Shown piece by piece: positions 23,988-32,385 of a DNA stretch of 44,221 nt. The position numbers and the translations under genes were made by a program. The notes under the pieces are model-generated. The model was not told the origin of the DNA. It was given only the letters and a program-made list of their open reading frames with translations, and ran no database searches. How positions within the stretch are numbered: position 1 is the stretch's first letter; every line of letters begins with the position of its first letter. Origin of the DNA: Candidatus Poribacteria bacterium (GTDB lineage Bacteria; Poribacteria; WGA-4E; WGA-3G); NCBI GenBank assembly GCA_009839745.1, contig VXPE01000135.1:14189-58409 (forward strand). The letters are read 5' to 3'.

Positions 23988-24797
23988 CTACAAACCGGAT
24001 TTTTCCATCAAACTGCTAATGAAACGGACATCTATACGCGCAAGGTCGATAACGGTGTCCACAGGCTCTCCACTGTATTCGCTATGGAAACTCACGGGAC
24101 CTGAAAATTCTATTGTTTGTAGCGTATTGACTGCCGTTTCCCAATCAACGAACCCTTTTCCCATTCGGACGACGCTGCCGCCGCGCATACCGGGCGAGCG
24201 CGCCAGATCCTTGAACGCCATAACTGCGAGATGCGATTTAACAATGTCCAACGCCATCTCAATCGGTTCCCCGACGATGGAGAGATGCCCTGTATCGGCA
24301 AAAACACCGACGTGCTGCGCGTCGAAACCTTTTACGAGGTTCATCACCGCACACGAATTCAGTCCCATGGAGGTTCCAGAATGGTTGTGGATACAGGTCC
24401 GGGGTCCGTATTGGGCAGAGAGTTTCGCGAACCCGTCCAATTGCTTACGGATAAAATCGACCTGTGACCAGTAGCCGCCATTTTCTGCGTGCCAGTGCCA
24501 GTATCCGAGTTTGATGTTTTCAACACCTGCTTCACCCGCAGCGGCGTAGACGCGACGCGTCTCTTCCTGTCCCGGATCAAGAAAATCCCCCGGTGTTGTG
24601 ACGAGGGGGATGGACAAGCCTGCGGCGGCGAACTGCTTTGCGGCGGCGGGCAGTGCTTCCGTCGCGTTTTCTGGGTTCACTGGATAGCCCGGACGCACAC
24701 ACAGATCGGCACCGCTCACGCCGACAGATTGCAGCGCGGTAATAATATCTGGAATTTCTAAGCCTTCCAGATGTTTCGTAAACATAATAAATTTCAT
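23988..24797 (-). CDS. Sugar phosphate isomerase/epimerase-like TIM barrel (atypical ligands)
   Basis: A 269-aa TIM-barrel protein of the same superfamily as its upstream neighbour, but with a different active site. The first metal-ligand Glu is replaced by 'CIHNHSG' (His137/His139). Asp168 is kept ('VFADTGHLS'), the His position reads 'AFKDLAR', and Glu240 ends the set ('SFHSEYSGE'). The enzyme therefore either binds metal differently or is non-catalytic. The ATG at 24797 is preceded by AAATTAAAAA, as in the repeat-supplied starts, but the CCGAACCGCAAGG core is missing. Its neighbours are an isomerase and galactonate dehydratase, suggesting sugar-acid catabolism. Confidence 0.8.
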   Translation of the reverse strand: MKFIMFTKHLEGLEIPDIITALQSVGVSGADLCVRPGYPVNPENATEALPAAAKQFAAAGLSIPLVTTPGDFLDPGQEETRRVYAAAGEAGVENIKLGYWHWHAENGGYWSQVDFIRKQLDGFAKLSAQYGPRTCIHNHSGTSMGLNSCAVMNLVKGFDAQHVGVFADTGHLSIVGEPIEMALDIVKSHLAVMAFKDLARSPGMRGGSVVRMGKGFVDWETAVNTLQTIEFSGPVSFHSEYSGEPVDTVIDLARIDVRFISSLMEKSGL

Positions 24798-24837
24798 TTT
24801 TTAATTTATGGGCTCCTGGGCTGCCCTCCATTCCTGG

Positions 24838-24859
24838 CGCAAGCCTATAGAGGCTTGCG
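24838..24859. repeat. CGCAAGCCT hairpin repeat
   Basis: CGCAAGCCT (24838-24846) and AGGCTTGCG (24851-24859) form a perfect 9-bp stem with a 4-nt loop, in the 177-bp gap before the isomerase gene. A diverged copy followed by similar sequence (GGCAGG) lies at 14796-14845, and a related GCAAG/CTTGC hairpin lies at 40211-40227. Confidence 0.7.
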
Positions 24860-24974
24860 GGACAATGGGCAGGTTTTCGGTTACATCGAGAGCAATTAAG
24901 GAACTGAACAGTCTTTTAAAGATTTAATCCACGCTTTTTCACCGGATTACGGCACATCGAAACCGGGCTATTCC

Positions 24975-26078
24975 TTACCAATCAACGACAGAGCCGTCGT
25001 CAGGATGGTATGTCACGGGATTCTGCCAATCGTGGTCAATCTTATCTTCAAGGGCGTCTTCATCGAGTTCGATGCCGAGTCCAGGACCCGTGGGCAATTC
25101 AACGAATCCGTCTTTGAAGACGAAGGGATTCTTGAGATACCCTTCACCGAGGGTCGTATGCTCCTGCATCAAGAAGTTCGGAATAGAGGCATCCAACTGA
25201 ATACACGCCGCTAAAGAGATGGGACCGAGAGGATTGTGCGGTGCAATACCACCGTAGTAAGCTTCCGCCATACCAGCAATGATGCGTACCTCGTTGATAC
25301 CCCCAGCGTGACAGAGGTCGGGTTGGAGAATAGACGCTGCCTGTTTCTCTAAGATTTCGCGGAAACCCCACTTTGTGAACACACGCTCACCTGTCGCAAT
25401 CGGAATGTGGGTACTTCGCGCGATTTCGGCGAGGGTGTCCACATTTTGGCACTGAATTGGCTCTTCAATGAACATCGGTTGGTAGGGTTCCAACGCTTTA
25501 ATCAGAACTTTGGCGGTTTGCGGGCTGACCGCACCGTGGAAGTCAATCGCGAGGTCAACTTCTGTGCCTGCGGCTTCGCGCAACGCTGCGAAGTGATCCA
25601 CGGCTCTGTCGATAAAGGCTTTGTTTTCGATGATACGTGCGGGTCTGCCGCCTGCAGGACCTGTTTTGAATGCAGTGAACCCTTTGTCAATCCACTCTTT
25701 GATTCCGTCTGGGTCCCCCCCACCTTTATAGAGCCTGATACGGTCGCGTGTCGGTCCACCGAAAAGTTGATAGACAGGGACCCCCAGCGATTTGCCTGCG
25801 AGATCCCAGAGGGCTTGTTCTACACCGCTCAAGGCACTCGTCAGGATGGGACCCCCGCGGTAGAATGCGTGGCGATACATCGCTTGCCAATGGTGGACAA
25901 CGCGTCTCGGATCTTGACCGATGAGGTAGGGTGCGAGTTCATCGACGGCTTGTGCACACGTTTTCGCGCGTCCTTCCAGAATAGGCTCGCCGAGTCCGAC
26001 TAACCCCTCATCCGTATGGATTTTCAGAAAGAGCCAGCGCGGTTGCACCAGAAACGTTTCCAATTTTGTTATCTTCAT
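24975..26078 (-). CDS. dgoD: D-galactonate dehydratase (enolase superfamily)
   Basis: A 367-aa mandelate-racemase-subgroup enolase that aligns with E. coli DgoD along its whole length. Metal ligands are Asp179 ('DFHG'), Glu205 ('FIEEP') and Glu231 ('ATGER'). The catalytic His181 and His281 ('APHNPLG') match DgoD His185 and His285. The N-terminal 'PRWLFLKI', 'YRHAFYRGGPI' and C-terminal 'DDGSVVDW' are also DgoD-like. It removes water from D-galactonate to give 2-keto-3-deoxygalactonate; close paralogues use other sugar acids, so the exact substrate is likely but not certain. Its ribosome binding site lies within a dispersed repeat (26079-26130). Confidence 0.88.
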   Translation of the reverse strand: MKITKLETFLVQPRWLFLKIHTDEGLVGLGEPILEGRAKTCAQAVDELAPYLIGQDPRRVVHHWQAMYRHAFYRGGPILTSALSGVEQALWDLAGKSLGVPVYQLFGGPTRDRIRLYKGGGDPDGIKEWIDKGFTAFKTGPAGGRPARIIENKAFIDRAVDHFAALREAAGTEVDLAIDFHGAVSPQTAKVLIKALEPYQPMFIEEPIQCQNVDTLAEIARSTHIPIATGERVFTKWGFREILEKQAASILQPDLCHAGGINEVRIIAGMAEAYYGGIAPHNPLGPISLAACIQLDASIPNFLMQEHTTLGEGYLKNPFVFKDGFVELPTGPGLGIELDEDALEDKIDHDWQNPVTYHPDDGSVVDW

Positions 26079-26130
26079 GTTTTAATTGTTCCTTGCGGTT
26101 CGGTCAGGGGAGTTAGGACTTTATGCTGCC
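26079..26130 (-). repeat. RBS-carrying dispersed repeat (copy before dgoD)
   Basis: On the minus strand: GGCAGCATAAAG, TCCTAACTC, GACCGAACCGCAAGGA (core at 26090-26104), AATTAAAA, then the dgoD ATG. It matches the copies before the 1401-aa gene and pyrB over about 50 bp. Confidence 0.85.
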
Positions 26131-26402
26131 TTCCGGTAGGGCGTTAGCATTGCTTTCTCGAATCTGTTCTCCAAATGTAAAGCTAAGACAAATTATGCCA
26201 TTTAAGGAGGACCTAATTTCATTACGAGCTACGATTTTCTATTTTACGGATGCCTTGAAAGTTAATAGGGGCTTACCAGCGGCAATTCCCCACTTGAAAC
26301 GGATCGTTTCCTATGTTATAATGTTATAGTATCATTTTCTCCTAATTTTTTCAACAATATTAATCCAAGTTGCTACGGACAAGGTTTGAGGAGGGCTCCG
26401 CA
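26131..26402. other. Divergent intergenic region upstream of the lectin genes
   Basis: The rest of the 324-bp gap between dgoD (minus) and the first lectin gene (plus). Apart from the promoter at 26294-26322 and the ribosome binding site of the lectin gene, I see no gene. A 68-codon open frame at 26123 has no ribosome binding site and an ordinary random composition. Confidence 0.5.
26294..26322 (+). promoter_or_regulatory. Sigma-70 promoter for the lectin gene pair
   Basis: TTGAAA (26294-26299), a 17-bp spacer, and a perfect TATAAT (26317-26322). The predicted transcript start is about 74 nt before the ATG at 26403. It is one of the best promoter matches in the window. Confidence 0.65.
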
Positions 26403-27653
26403 ATGAACCGTGCTTATGTCCATTCCCTAACTGTTGTCATAAGTGTCGCACTTCTGTTTTTGATGTCGTCTTTCCAGAGTGCTGCGACGACATTTTCTGG
26501 GCGGGTTGTTGATGAGACGGAGAAACCGGTTTCTGCTCTCCAGTTAGCCGTGCCTGGATTCGCAGTCCCCATACCTCAGTACCGAGATGAACCTGTGTTT
26601 CTTCCTTCTCAACAAACTGAAACGGATGAAGTTGGCGAGTTCCAGATTAACGATATTACGTCGCCTGCTGTTAAATTAACACTGCTCCCTGTCCATGCTG
26701 CAGACTACGAAATTCGCTCTGTCAAAATTGAGGGGATATCCTTCTATCTTGATCGACATCTGGACTATTTTGGAGGGTTCGCATTTGCTATAGAACCCGG
26801 GGCGGATGTTGAAGATATAGAGATAGTTGTCCGTCCTCGCATGCGGATCCGTGGACGCGTTTTGTTAGCGGACGGCACTCCACTTCGCAATGAACGCGTC
26901 AGCATCAGGGTAGAACACCGCAACATAGGGGGTGGTGGTGGGAGTGATGGCGGCACGAGAGATCTTGATGATGAGGGTTACTTTGTAGAGTACGTGGAAG
27001 AACCTGCCTATTATACTGTCTCTGTCGGGTATCAGACCCAGTCGGCAGAATCTGAAGACATATTGCTTAAAGATGGGGAACGCCATGATAAACTCGTCTT
27101 GACGCTCGATGGCAAACCACCTCCCAAGCCTGATCCGGCAGTCGCTGGCGTTCCCGACAGAAAACGCTTTGAAGCCGCATGGAAGCGCGATCGCGAAGGC
27201 GTATGGGCAATCAATCCCGAAAACCGGCATGCCTACAAAAGGATTTATTGCGAAAGCCGTGAGGAGGCATACACCCAGGCTGTTGACCAAGGGGTACATC
27301 TCGTGGCAATTAACGATGCCGCAGAACAGGCATGGCTCCTTGAAGTCTTTGGACGAGAAAACTTTTGGATTGGACTGACTGACGCTTCAAAAGAGGAGAA
27401 CCCACACTGGGATAACGGTGAATCGCTCACGTATACCAACTGGAACCTATCAAAAAAGACGGCTAGCGGTGAGGGGACCAGTCAAGATGGTGAAGCACAC
27501 CAGAATTACACGGTACTCATCGGATTGACAGGAAAATGGCAAGAGACCCGTCAAGGCAGCCCGCTCGCGCGTCTGACTGAGCGAGCCATTCTGGAAAAAG
27601 CGCGTTTCACCGTAGGGGCATCTGAGGTGGACAGCGACATTGAAAAACGTTGA
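26403..27653 (+). CDS. Secreted C-type-lectin-domain protein (paralogue 1)
   Basis: A 416-aa exported protein. An N-terminal signal peptide (about 1-30) is followed by two carboxypeptidase-regulatory/CNA-B-like beta domains (about 30-115, 'FSGRVVDETEKPV', and 130-230, 'MRIRGRVLLADGTPL'), a Pro/Lys linker, and a C-terminal C-type lectin fold (about 265-395). The lectin core shows 'ENFWIGLTDASKEE', 'HWDNGESLTYTNW' and a late 'LTGKWQETR'. The usual disulfide cysteines of eukaryotic lectins are mostly missing. I start at ATG 26403 because GAGGAGGG lies nine nt upstream. The downstream paralogue begins right after it, so the two are co-transcribed. The proteins probably bind glycans or surfaces outside the cell. 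Confidence 0.85.
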   Translation: MNRAYVHSLTVVISVALLFLMSSFQSAATTFSGRVVDETEKPVSALQLAVPGFAVPIPQYRDEPVFLPSQQTETDEVGEFQINDITSPAVKLTLLPVHAADYEIRSVKIEGISFYLDRHLDYFGGFAFAIEPGADVEDIEIVVRPRMRIRGRVLLADGTPLRNERVSIRVEHRNIGGGGGSDGGTRDLDDEGYFVEYVEEPAYYTVSVGYQTQSAESEDILLKDGERHDKLVLTLDGKPPPKPDPAVAGVPDRKRFEAAWKRDREGVWAINPENRHAYKRIYCESREEAYTQAVDQGVHLVAINDAAEQAWLLEVFGRENFWIGLTDASKEENPHWDNGESLTYTNWNLSKKTASGEGTSQDGEAHQNYTVLIGLTGKWQETRQGSPLARLTERAILEKARFTVGASEVDSDIEKR

Positions 27654-27681
27654 ACGCATCAAGACACGGGGAGGGGTCAAT

Positions 27682-29064
27682 ATGAACCCGACTTATATTA
27701 CACCAAAGTTGGTCATGCTTACGTTAGTACTTCTGTTTCTTGTAATAGGGATTGAAGCATCAGAAGAGGCATCCAGTGGGTTTTCGGGGAAAGTCGTGGA
27801 TTTAGATGGAAACCCTGTTGCTGACTTCATATTTGCTATTGAACCCATGCAACGTCACGACGGTTTTCTGGTCCCCGAGAACAGATTTTCATCCACTTCT
27901 GAAAAATCAGGGGAAGGCGCGGATCCCTCAGAAATCCCGCGCGTCATATCTAAAGTGCAAACCGATTCAGATGGGACTTTCGTCTTTACGAATGTCCAGC
28001 CCGGACTTGTTCGATTGAGTGTGCCTCCCAATATTCCGTTGGATAAGCTTGAGATGTTGGATGCACTGTTTAACTCGGAGACGTTTCCCTCGGTGGAGGA
28101 GATCCCAGACGAATTGATGAAGCTAAGCCGGCTTGAACCGGATAAGCGGATTGTCTCTGTTCAAGTCGGGAGGGTCACCTTCTTCTATACGGGAGACCCA
28201 GACTTTTCTGAAGGACTCACATTTGCGCTCGAACCCGGCGGAACTATTGAAGATGTTAAAATTACCGTTAAATCACGGCTTCAGATCCGTGGACGTGTTA
28301 TTTATACTGATGGCACGCCTCTCGCTAATGCCGAAGCAGATCTCACTATGGAGCAGCGTCATGAATTCCTTCCGAATCACGGGGGAACCCATGGGATCGA
28401 TTTTTTTACGGATGCCGACGGGTACTTTACACAATATATGGATGAACCTGGATTTTATACACTGTCTGTGGAATATAACGACCTTTCTGCCGGGATGGGT
28501 CCCTTCTTGCTCAAAGCTGGCGTGCAACCTGAAGAGATCGTCTTAACGCTTGAAGGGAAGCCAGCTCCTGTTGAACTCCCCGCTGATAACATTCCAGCCC
28601 CCGGTAACATTGAATTCCGCGAGCCACCGACACCACCGCCAGCAAAAAGCGTGTGGATTATTAATCCCACAAATGGACACGCTTACAAAAGGGTTCATTG
28701 TGAAGACTGGCAGGATGCCCAACGCAAGGCTGTTGAGGAAGGCGCGCACCTCGTTTCCATCAACGACGAAGACGAACAACATTGGCTTGAGGTCATCTTT
28801 ACACACAAACCCTTTTGGATCGGACTCACCGATGTGAAAAAAGAGGGGGAATGGCAGTGGGATAGTGGTGAACCTGTCACTTACACGAACTGGGCGACCC
28901 AATCGATTTTCCGTGATAGACTTCCAGACGCTAAGAAAGACTATGTCGTGGTCACCTTTAGACAGGGCGCATGGCAGTCTGCCGGTCCTGAAAGTCCGCT
29001 CTGGCGCATGGCACGATGGGCGGTCATCGAAAAAGACGGCTTGCTTTCTACGATAGGGAAGTAG
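27682..29064 (+). CDS. Secreted C-type-lectin-domain protein (paralogue 2)
   Basis: A 460-aa paralogue of the preceding gene with the same layout: signal peptide, regulatory-like beta domain with a longer insert ('FSGKVVDLDGNPV', then 'SDGTFVFTNVQPG'), a second beta domain ('LQIRGRVIYTDGTPL'), linker, and C-type lectin domain ('KPFWIGLTDVKKEGEW', 'QWDSGEPVTYTNW'). The ATG at 27682 has GGGGAGGGG upstream and lies 28 bp after the previous stop; the open frame also extends back to 27640, overlapping that gene. Tandem duplication is clear. A fragment of a third copy lies at 30674-31030. Confidence 0.85.
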   Translation: MNPTYITPKLVMLTLVLLFLVIGIEASEEASSGFSGKVVDLDGNPVADFIFAIEPMQRHDGFLVPENRFSSTSEKSGEGADPSEIPRVISKVQTDSDGTFVFTNVQPGLVRLSVPPNIPLDKLEMLDALFNSETFPSVEEIPDELMKLSRLEPDKRIVSVQVGRVTFFYTGDPDFSEGLTFALEPGGTIEDVKITVKSRLQIRGRVIYTDGTPLANAEADLTMEQRHEFLPNHGGTHGIDFFTDADGYFTQYMDEPGFYTLSVEYNDLSAGMGPFLLKAGVQPEEIVLTLEGKPAPVELPADNIPAPGNIEFREPPTPPPAKSVWIINPTNGHAYKRVHCEDWQDAQRKAVEEGAHLVSINDEDEQHWLEVIFTHKPFWIGLTDVKKEGEWQWDSGEPVTYTNWATQSIFRDRLPDAKKDYVVVTFRQGAWQSAGPESPLWRMARWAVIEKDGLLSTIGK

Positions 29065-29134
29065 GGTGTCTTTTCACGTTTCAGACGGTTCCGACGCCAC
29101 GATAGACGGAACCAGCGATAAGGAAGTGTTTCTA

Positions 29135-30673
29135 TTGAAATATGTATTTTTAGGCGGCGCAGGCGAAGTCGGGGCATCGTGTCTGTTAGTATCCGTTGCT
29201 GATCGGAACATCCTCATCGATGCGGGGATTCGGGTCAACACGTCCGGTGAAGCCGCCCTGCCAGACTTCAAGACCCTCAGAGAGATGACATCGACGCTTG
29301 ATGCAATCTTTATCTCTCATGCCCATGCCGATCACGTCGGTGCCCTGCCGTTGGTCCATAAGCTGTTCCCACAAACGCCGATCTATACCACCTTACCCAC
29401 CCAACGGCTCTCCGCAGTGATGTTAAGCGATTCCGTGCGGGTGCAGGAATTCGGTGCGGAGAAACTCTTTAACCAAGAAGCCGTCGATACTGTCCTCTGG
29501 AAGATGGAAACGGTTGAAATGGGGATCTGGCATCCGCTCTGGGATGACTTCCGGTATCAGTTTCACGCTTCCGGACACATCTTGGGCGCCGTCTCTATCC
29601 TCTTAGAGACCCCCGAAGGCAAGCTGCTTTATTCTGGAGATGTCTCGGCATTTAACCAGAACACCATCGACGGCATCAAGGATATTAGTTTTTTTAAACC
29701 GGATCTGATGTGGTGTGAGGCGACGTACGGCGCATCTAATCATCCGTCCCGCAGTGAAGAAGAGAAACGGTTGGCAACATCGGTTGCAGAAGTCATTGAA
29801 GGGGGCGGTTCGGTGCTGATCCCGTCTTTCGCGCTCGGACGCGCCCAAGAGATCATTTTGATCCTCAAGAAGATGCAAGAGGCGAAAACGATCCCGAAGT
29901 TCCCCGTCATCACCGACGGGTTAGTGAATGTGATCTGCTCGATTTATGAGTCGCTCCCGCCGCATCTGAGTACAAAACTTCACAATTACGTTCTCAACTC
30001 CCGGCAGCCGATTTTCCATACCGCCTCGGTCCGAAAAGCGAAACCGGGTGAACGTGAAAAACTTCTCAATGATGGGAAACCGAAGTGTATTATTGCCTCA
30101 TCTGGGATGCTAACGGGGGGTGTGTCTGTGTTTTATGCGACAGGACTGGCAGGTAACGAGAAAAACGCCATATTCCTCTCTGGCTACCAAGACGCGGAAT
30201 CCCCTGGACGTAGACTACAGGAATTGAAATCCGGCGATGAACTCCAGCTCGCGGATAAAACGGTGGAAGTCAAGTGTCGGATCGATCGTTTTGGTTTATC
30301 GGCACATTCCGACCAACAACAACTCATGAATATGATCCGCCAGGCTGCTCCGAAGGCACTTGCACTGGTGCATGCTGAACCTGAAGTCGCTGAGGCACTG
30401 CGGGAGCGGATCTATAAGGACTACATTATGTATTCGCCTATCAACGGGCAGGTGGAAGATGGAACACAGCGTCCACTCTGGCACCCCCCGGAGAAGAAGG
30501 TAAAACCCGAGACACCACCCCCATTGGAGTTTGATATCGCCTTTGGAGAGGCGAATACCTTGCATATCCCTGATGAAATTGCCGATGTCGATCGCTGGAA
30601 GGCGTTCATTGAGGGTGAGCATACGGCGCGATTAAAGGGAAATGCGTTGATCATTCGAAAGCGAGAACCGTGA
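29135..30673 (+). CDS. Beta-CASP metallo-beta-lactamase nuclease (CPSF/RNase J-like)
   Basis: A 512-aa MBL-fold protein with all beta-CASP features. 'ISHAHADHVG' (His62, His64, Asp66, His67) is the metal site, followed by 'SGHILGAVSI', 'YSGDVS', 'CEATYG', the beta-CASP 'PSFALGRAQE', 'IIASSGMLTGG', and a C-terminal RMMBL motif 'GLSAHSDQQQL' with 'LVHAEPEVAEAL'. This family cuts or trims RNA. The TTG at 29135 is preferred because AAGGAAG precedes it and the protein then begins 'KYVFLGGAGEVG', the usual start. A GTG at 29066, directly after the lectin stop, is the alternative. It lies between a lectin gene and a lectin remnant. Confidence 0.85.
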   Translation: MKYVFLGGAGEVGASCLLVSVADRNILIDAGIRVNTSGEAALPDFKTLREMTSTLDAIFISHAHADHVGALPLVHKLFPQTPIYTTLPTQRLSAVMLSDSVRVQEFGAEKLFNQEAVDTVLWKMETVEMGIWHPLWDDFRYQFHASGHILGAVSILLETPEGKLLYSGDVSAFNQNTIDGIKDISFFKPDLMWCEATYGASNHPSRSEEEKRLATSVAEVIEGGGSVLIPSFALGRAQEIILILKKMQEAKTIPKFPVITDGLVNVICSIYESLPPHLSTKLHNYVLNSRQPIFHTASVRKAKPGEREKLLNDGKPKCIIASSGMLTGGVSVFYATGLAGNEKNAIFLSGYQDAESPGRRLQELKSGDELQLADKTVEVKCRIDRFGLSAHSDQQQLMNMIRQAAPKALALVHAEPEVAEALRERIYKDYIMYSPINGQVEDGTQRPLWHPPEKKVKPETPPPLEFDIAFGEANTLHIPDEIADVDRWKAFIEGEHTARLKGNALIIRKREP

Positions 30674-31030
30674 ACCCTTCGGCGAAAATGGAATAACTTT
30701 TCGCATTCACATCCAGGGTTGGAAGCAGTTTTTGGACATAAATTCTATGGGATTGGACTTAAGCGCGTTCCCGCGACAGGCGCGCTTTCTAAACGGACAA
30801 AAAAGTGGTGGCAATGGGATAACGGCGACCCTATCACCTACGCAAACTGGTTACCTAACGATTTCTTTTCTGAGTCCTTAGATGCCAGTGAAAGGGATTA
30901 TGTCGTTATGAGCCTCCCTGACGGAAGATGGTATGCCGTGAGTCCTGACAGTGTTATCTGGCGTATGACTGAGATGGCGATCCTAGAAAAAGCAGATGTA
31001 TTTGATAACTCTCCTGCCCAGGGGAAATGA
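30674..31030 (+). pseudogene. C-terminal remnant of a third C-type-lectin paralogue
   Basis: The open frame directly after the nuclease stop codon encodes 'GLEAVFGHKFYGIGL', 'WQWDNGDPITYANW', 'RDYVVMSLPDGRWYAV' and 'WRMTEMAILEKA'. These line up with the last 100 residues of the two intact lectin proteins. The signal peptide, both beta domains and the first half of the lectin domain are missing. There is no convincing ribosome binding site for the first usable start (TTG 30719). I read it as a decayed tandem copy cut off at its 5' side at the junction with the nuclease gene. Confidence 0.75.
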
Positions 31031-31073
31031 GGAGGTCAGAACAGAAAGAATGTGTAAATTGCGTGTGGGTGCC

Positions 31074-32153
31074 TTATGAAAGTAAATTTCCGCAATACGC
31101 GCAAGCGTTCAACTTGACATCCCCCTTAAACGTTTCACGTTCAGGCGTTAGGTAGGTTTCGTAATTCGTAACACAGTTTGTGTTTTCACAAGTATGTGTA
31201 GAAGGAGCGATGTCTCGCTCTGGCGGTTGTGTCAAGATAAGCTGCTCCAGTCCCACAAGGCTGGCAATCAGTGCCATCCGCACCGGGACTGCGTTCGCGG
31301 ATTGCTCGAAATACGCCGCACGCGGATCGTCATCTAACTCGTAGGCGAGTTCATTGACACGCGGGAGTGGATGCATAATCATCGCATCGGGTTTGGCATG
31401 CTTCATAACGGCTGCGTTCAACAGGTAGCTGCCCCGGACGGCTGCCGCATCCATATTCGGTGGAAGCCGTTCCTCCTGAAGTCTATTGACGTAGATGACA
31501 TCCAGCCTATCAATCACCTCTGTAATACTTTCTACCTCAAGCGGTATCTGCCTATGGCACTGTTCCAGTTGTGCGAGCACCCACGGCGGCATTTGTAAGG
31601 GTTTCGGCGCGATGTGAACCAGATTCCCACCAAATCGTGCGACTGCAAGTGCGAAAGAGTGTGCCGCCCGTCCAAACTGAAGATCTCCGCAAATACCGAC
31701 AGTTAACCCCTCTATCTGTGATTTTCGCTGTATAATGGTATACAGGTCCGCGAGTGCCTGTGTTGGGTGTGTATGGCTCCCGTCACCGCCGTTGATGACT
31801 GGGATGTGTGCGTGCTGTGCAATGACGCGCGCTGCACCTGCCCAGTTGTGCCGAACGACAATGAGATCGGCATAGTTTGTTACCATCCGTGCGGTATCGG
31901 CAAGTGTCTCTCCTTTGGTAGCGGAGGTTGCTTGTGGATCGGCGAAGCCGAGTGTGCCACCGTTAAGCCGTTCCATCGCACTTTCAAACGAAAGCCGGGT
32001 CCGCGTACTGGGTTCATAAAAAAGAGTTGCCAGCAGTTTACTTCGGCAGATGCCTGCCCATGTCTCCAGTTGCGACTGCATGCCTGCGGCGAGTCGAAAG
32101 ATTTGTTCGATCTCAAAATTCGACAAATCGTCGAGTGTTATCAGATGCCTCAT
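31074..32153 (-). CDS. pyrB: Aspartate carbamoyltransferase with a PyrI-like zinc tail
   Basis: A 359-aa PyrB that joins carbamoyl phosphate and aspartate, the committed step of pyrimidine synthesis. Motifs are 'FYEPSTRTRLSFE', 'SATKGET' (loop Lys), 'HPTQALADLY' and 'MHPLPRVNE'. After the normal PyrB end (about residue 300) comes a short linker and a cysteine module Cys-x4-Cys ('CENTNC'), 23 residues, Cys-x2-Cys ('CAYC'). This is exactly the spacing of the zinc domain of the E. coli regulatory chain PyrI (Cys109, 114, 138, 141), but without PyrI's nucleotide-binding domain. The start is set at ATG 32153, because a repeat-borne ribosome binding site lies just upstream; the frame extends to 32201. 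Confidence 0.92.
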   Translation of the reverse strand: MRHLITLDDLSNFEIEQIFRLAAGMQSQLETWAGICRSKLLATLFYEPSTRTRLSFESAMERLNGGTLGFADPQATSATKGETLADTARMVTNYADLIVVRHNWAGAARVIAQHAHIPVINGGDGSHTHPTQALADLYTIIQRKSQIEGLTVGICGDLQFGRAAHSFALAVARFGGNLVHIAPKPLQMPPWVLAQLEQCHRQIPLEVESITEVIDRLDVIYVNRLQEERLPPNMDAAAVRGSYLLNAAVMKHAKPDAMIMHPLPRVNELAYELDDDPRAAYFEQSANAVPVRMALIASLVGLEQLILTQPPERDIAPSTHTCENTNCVTNYETYLTPERETFKGDVKLNACAYCGNLLS

Positions 32154-32160
32154 TTGCCTT

Positions 32161-32211
32161 TTTTTAATTTTCCTTGCGGTTCGGTCAGCGGGGTTTGGCA
32201 TTTGATGTGCC
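32161..32211 (-). repeat. RBS-carrying dispersed repeat (copy before pyrB)
   Basis: On the minus strand: GGCACATCAAATGCCAAACC, then GACCGAACCGCAAGGA (core at 32171-32185), AATTAAAA, then seven bases and the pyrB ATG. It supports the internal start at 32153 over the longer frame. Confidence 0.85.
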
Positions 32212-32227
32212 TATTCGTATACCTGAA

Positions 32228-32248
32228 GAAACACCCAAGCAAAAACCC
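32228..32248 (+). repeat. Intergenic copy of the AAGCAAAAACCC repeat
   Basis: The sequence GAAACACCCAAGCAAAAACC is identical to parts of the coding repeats at 19092-19114 and 34387-34407, but in the opposite orientation on this strand. It sits in the 232-bp gap between pyrB and pyrD. Near it, at 32277-32290, is a small palindrome, GATCTTAGAAGATC. Confidence 0.75.
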
Positions 32249-32385
32249 TACCATTTCATTACAGGCTTGGTATTTGATCTTAGAAGATCAGTTTCACGCT
32301 TTTCAATGGGTATAGGAAGGTGAAAACACCAAGCAAAATACTCCAATACGCCTGGCACGATTTCTCTTATCCTGTAAGTCCTGAC

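Noticed and set aside
25407-26003. A 198-codon plus-strand frame opposite dgoD
   Set aside because: dgoD aligns along its full length with a known family, so the opposite frame is a shadow.
26123-26329. A 68-codon plus-strand frame between dgoD and the lectin genes
   Set aside because: No ribosome binding site, no recognisable sequence, and it overlaps a promoter and a dispersed repeat.
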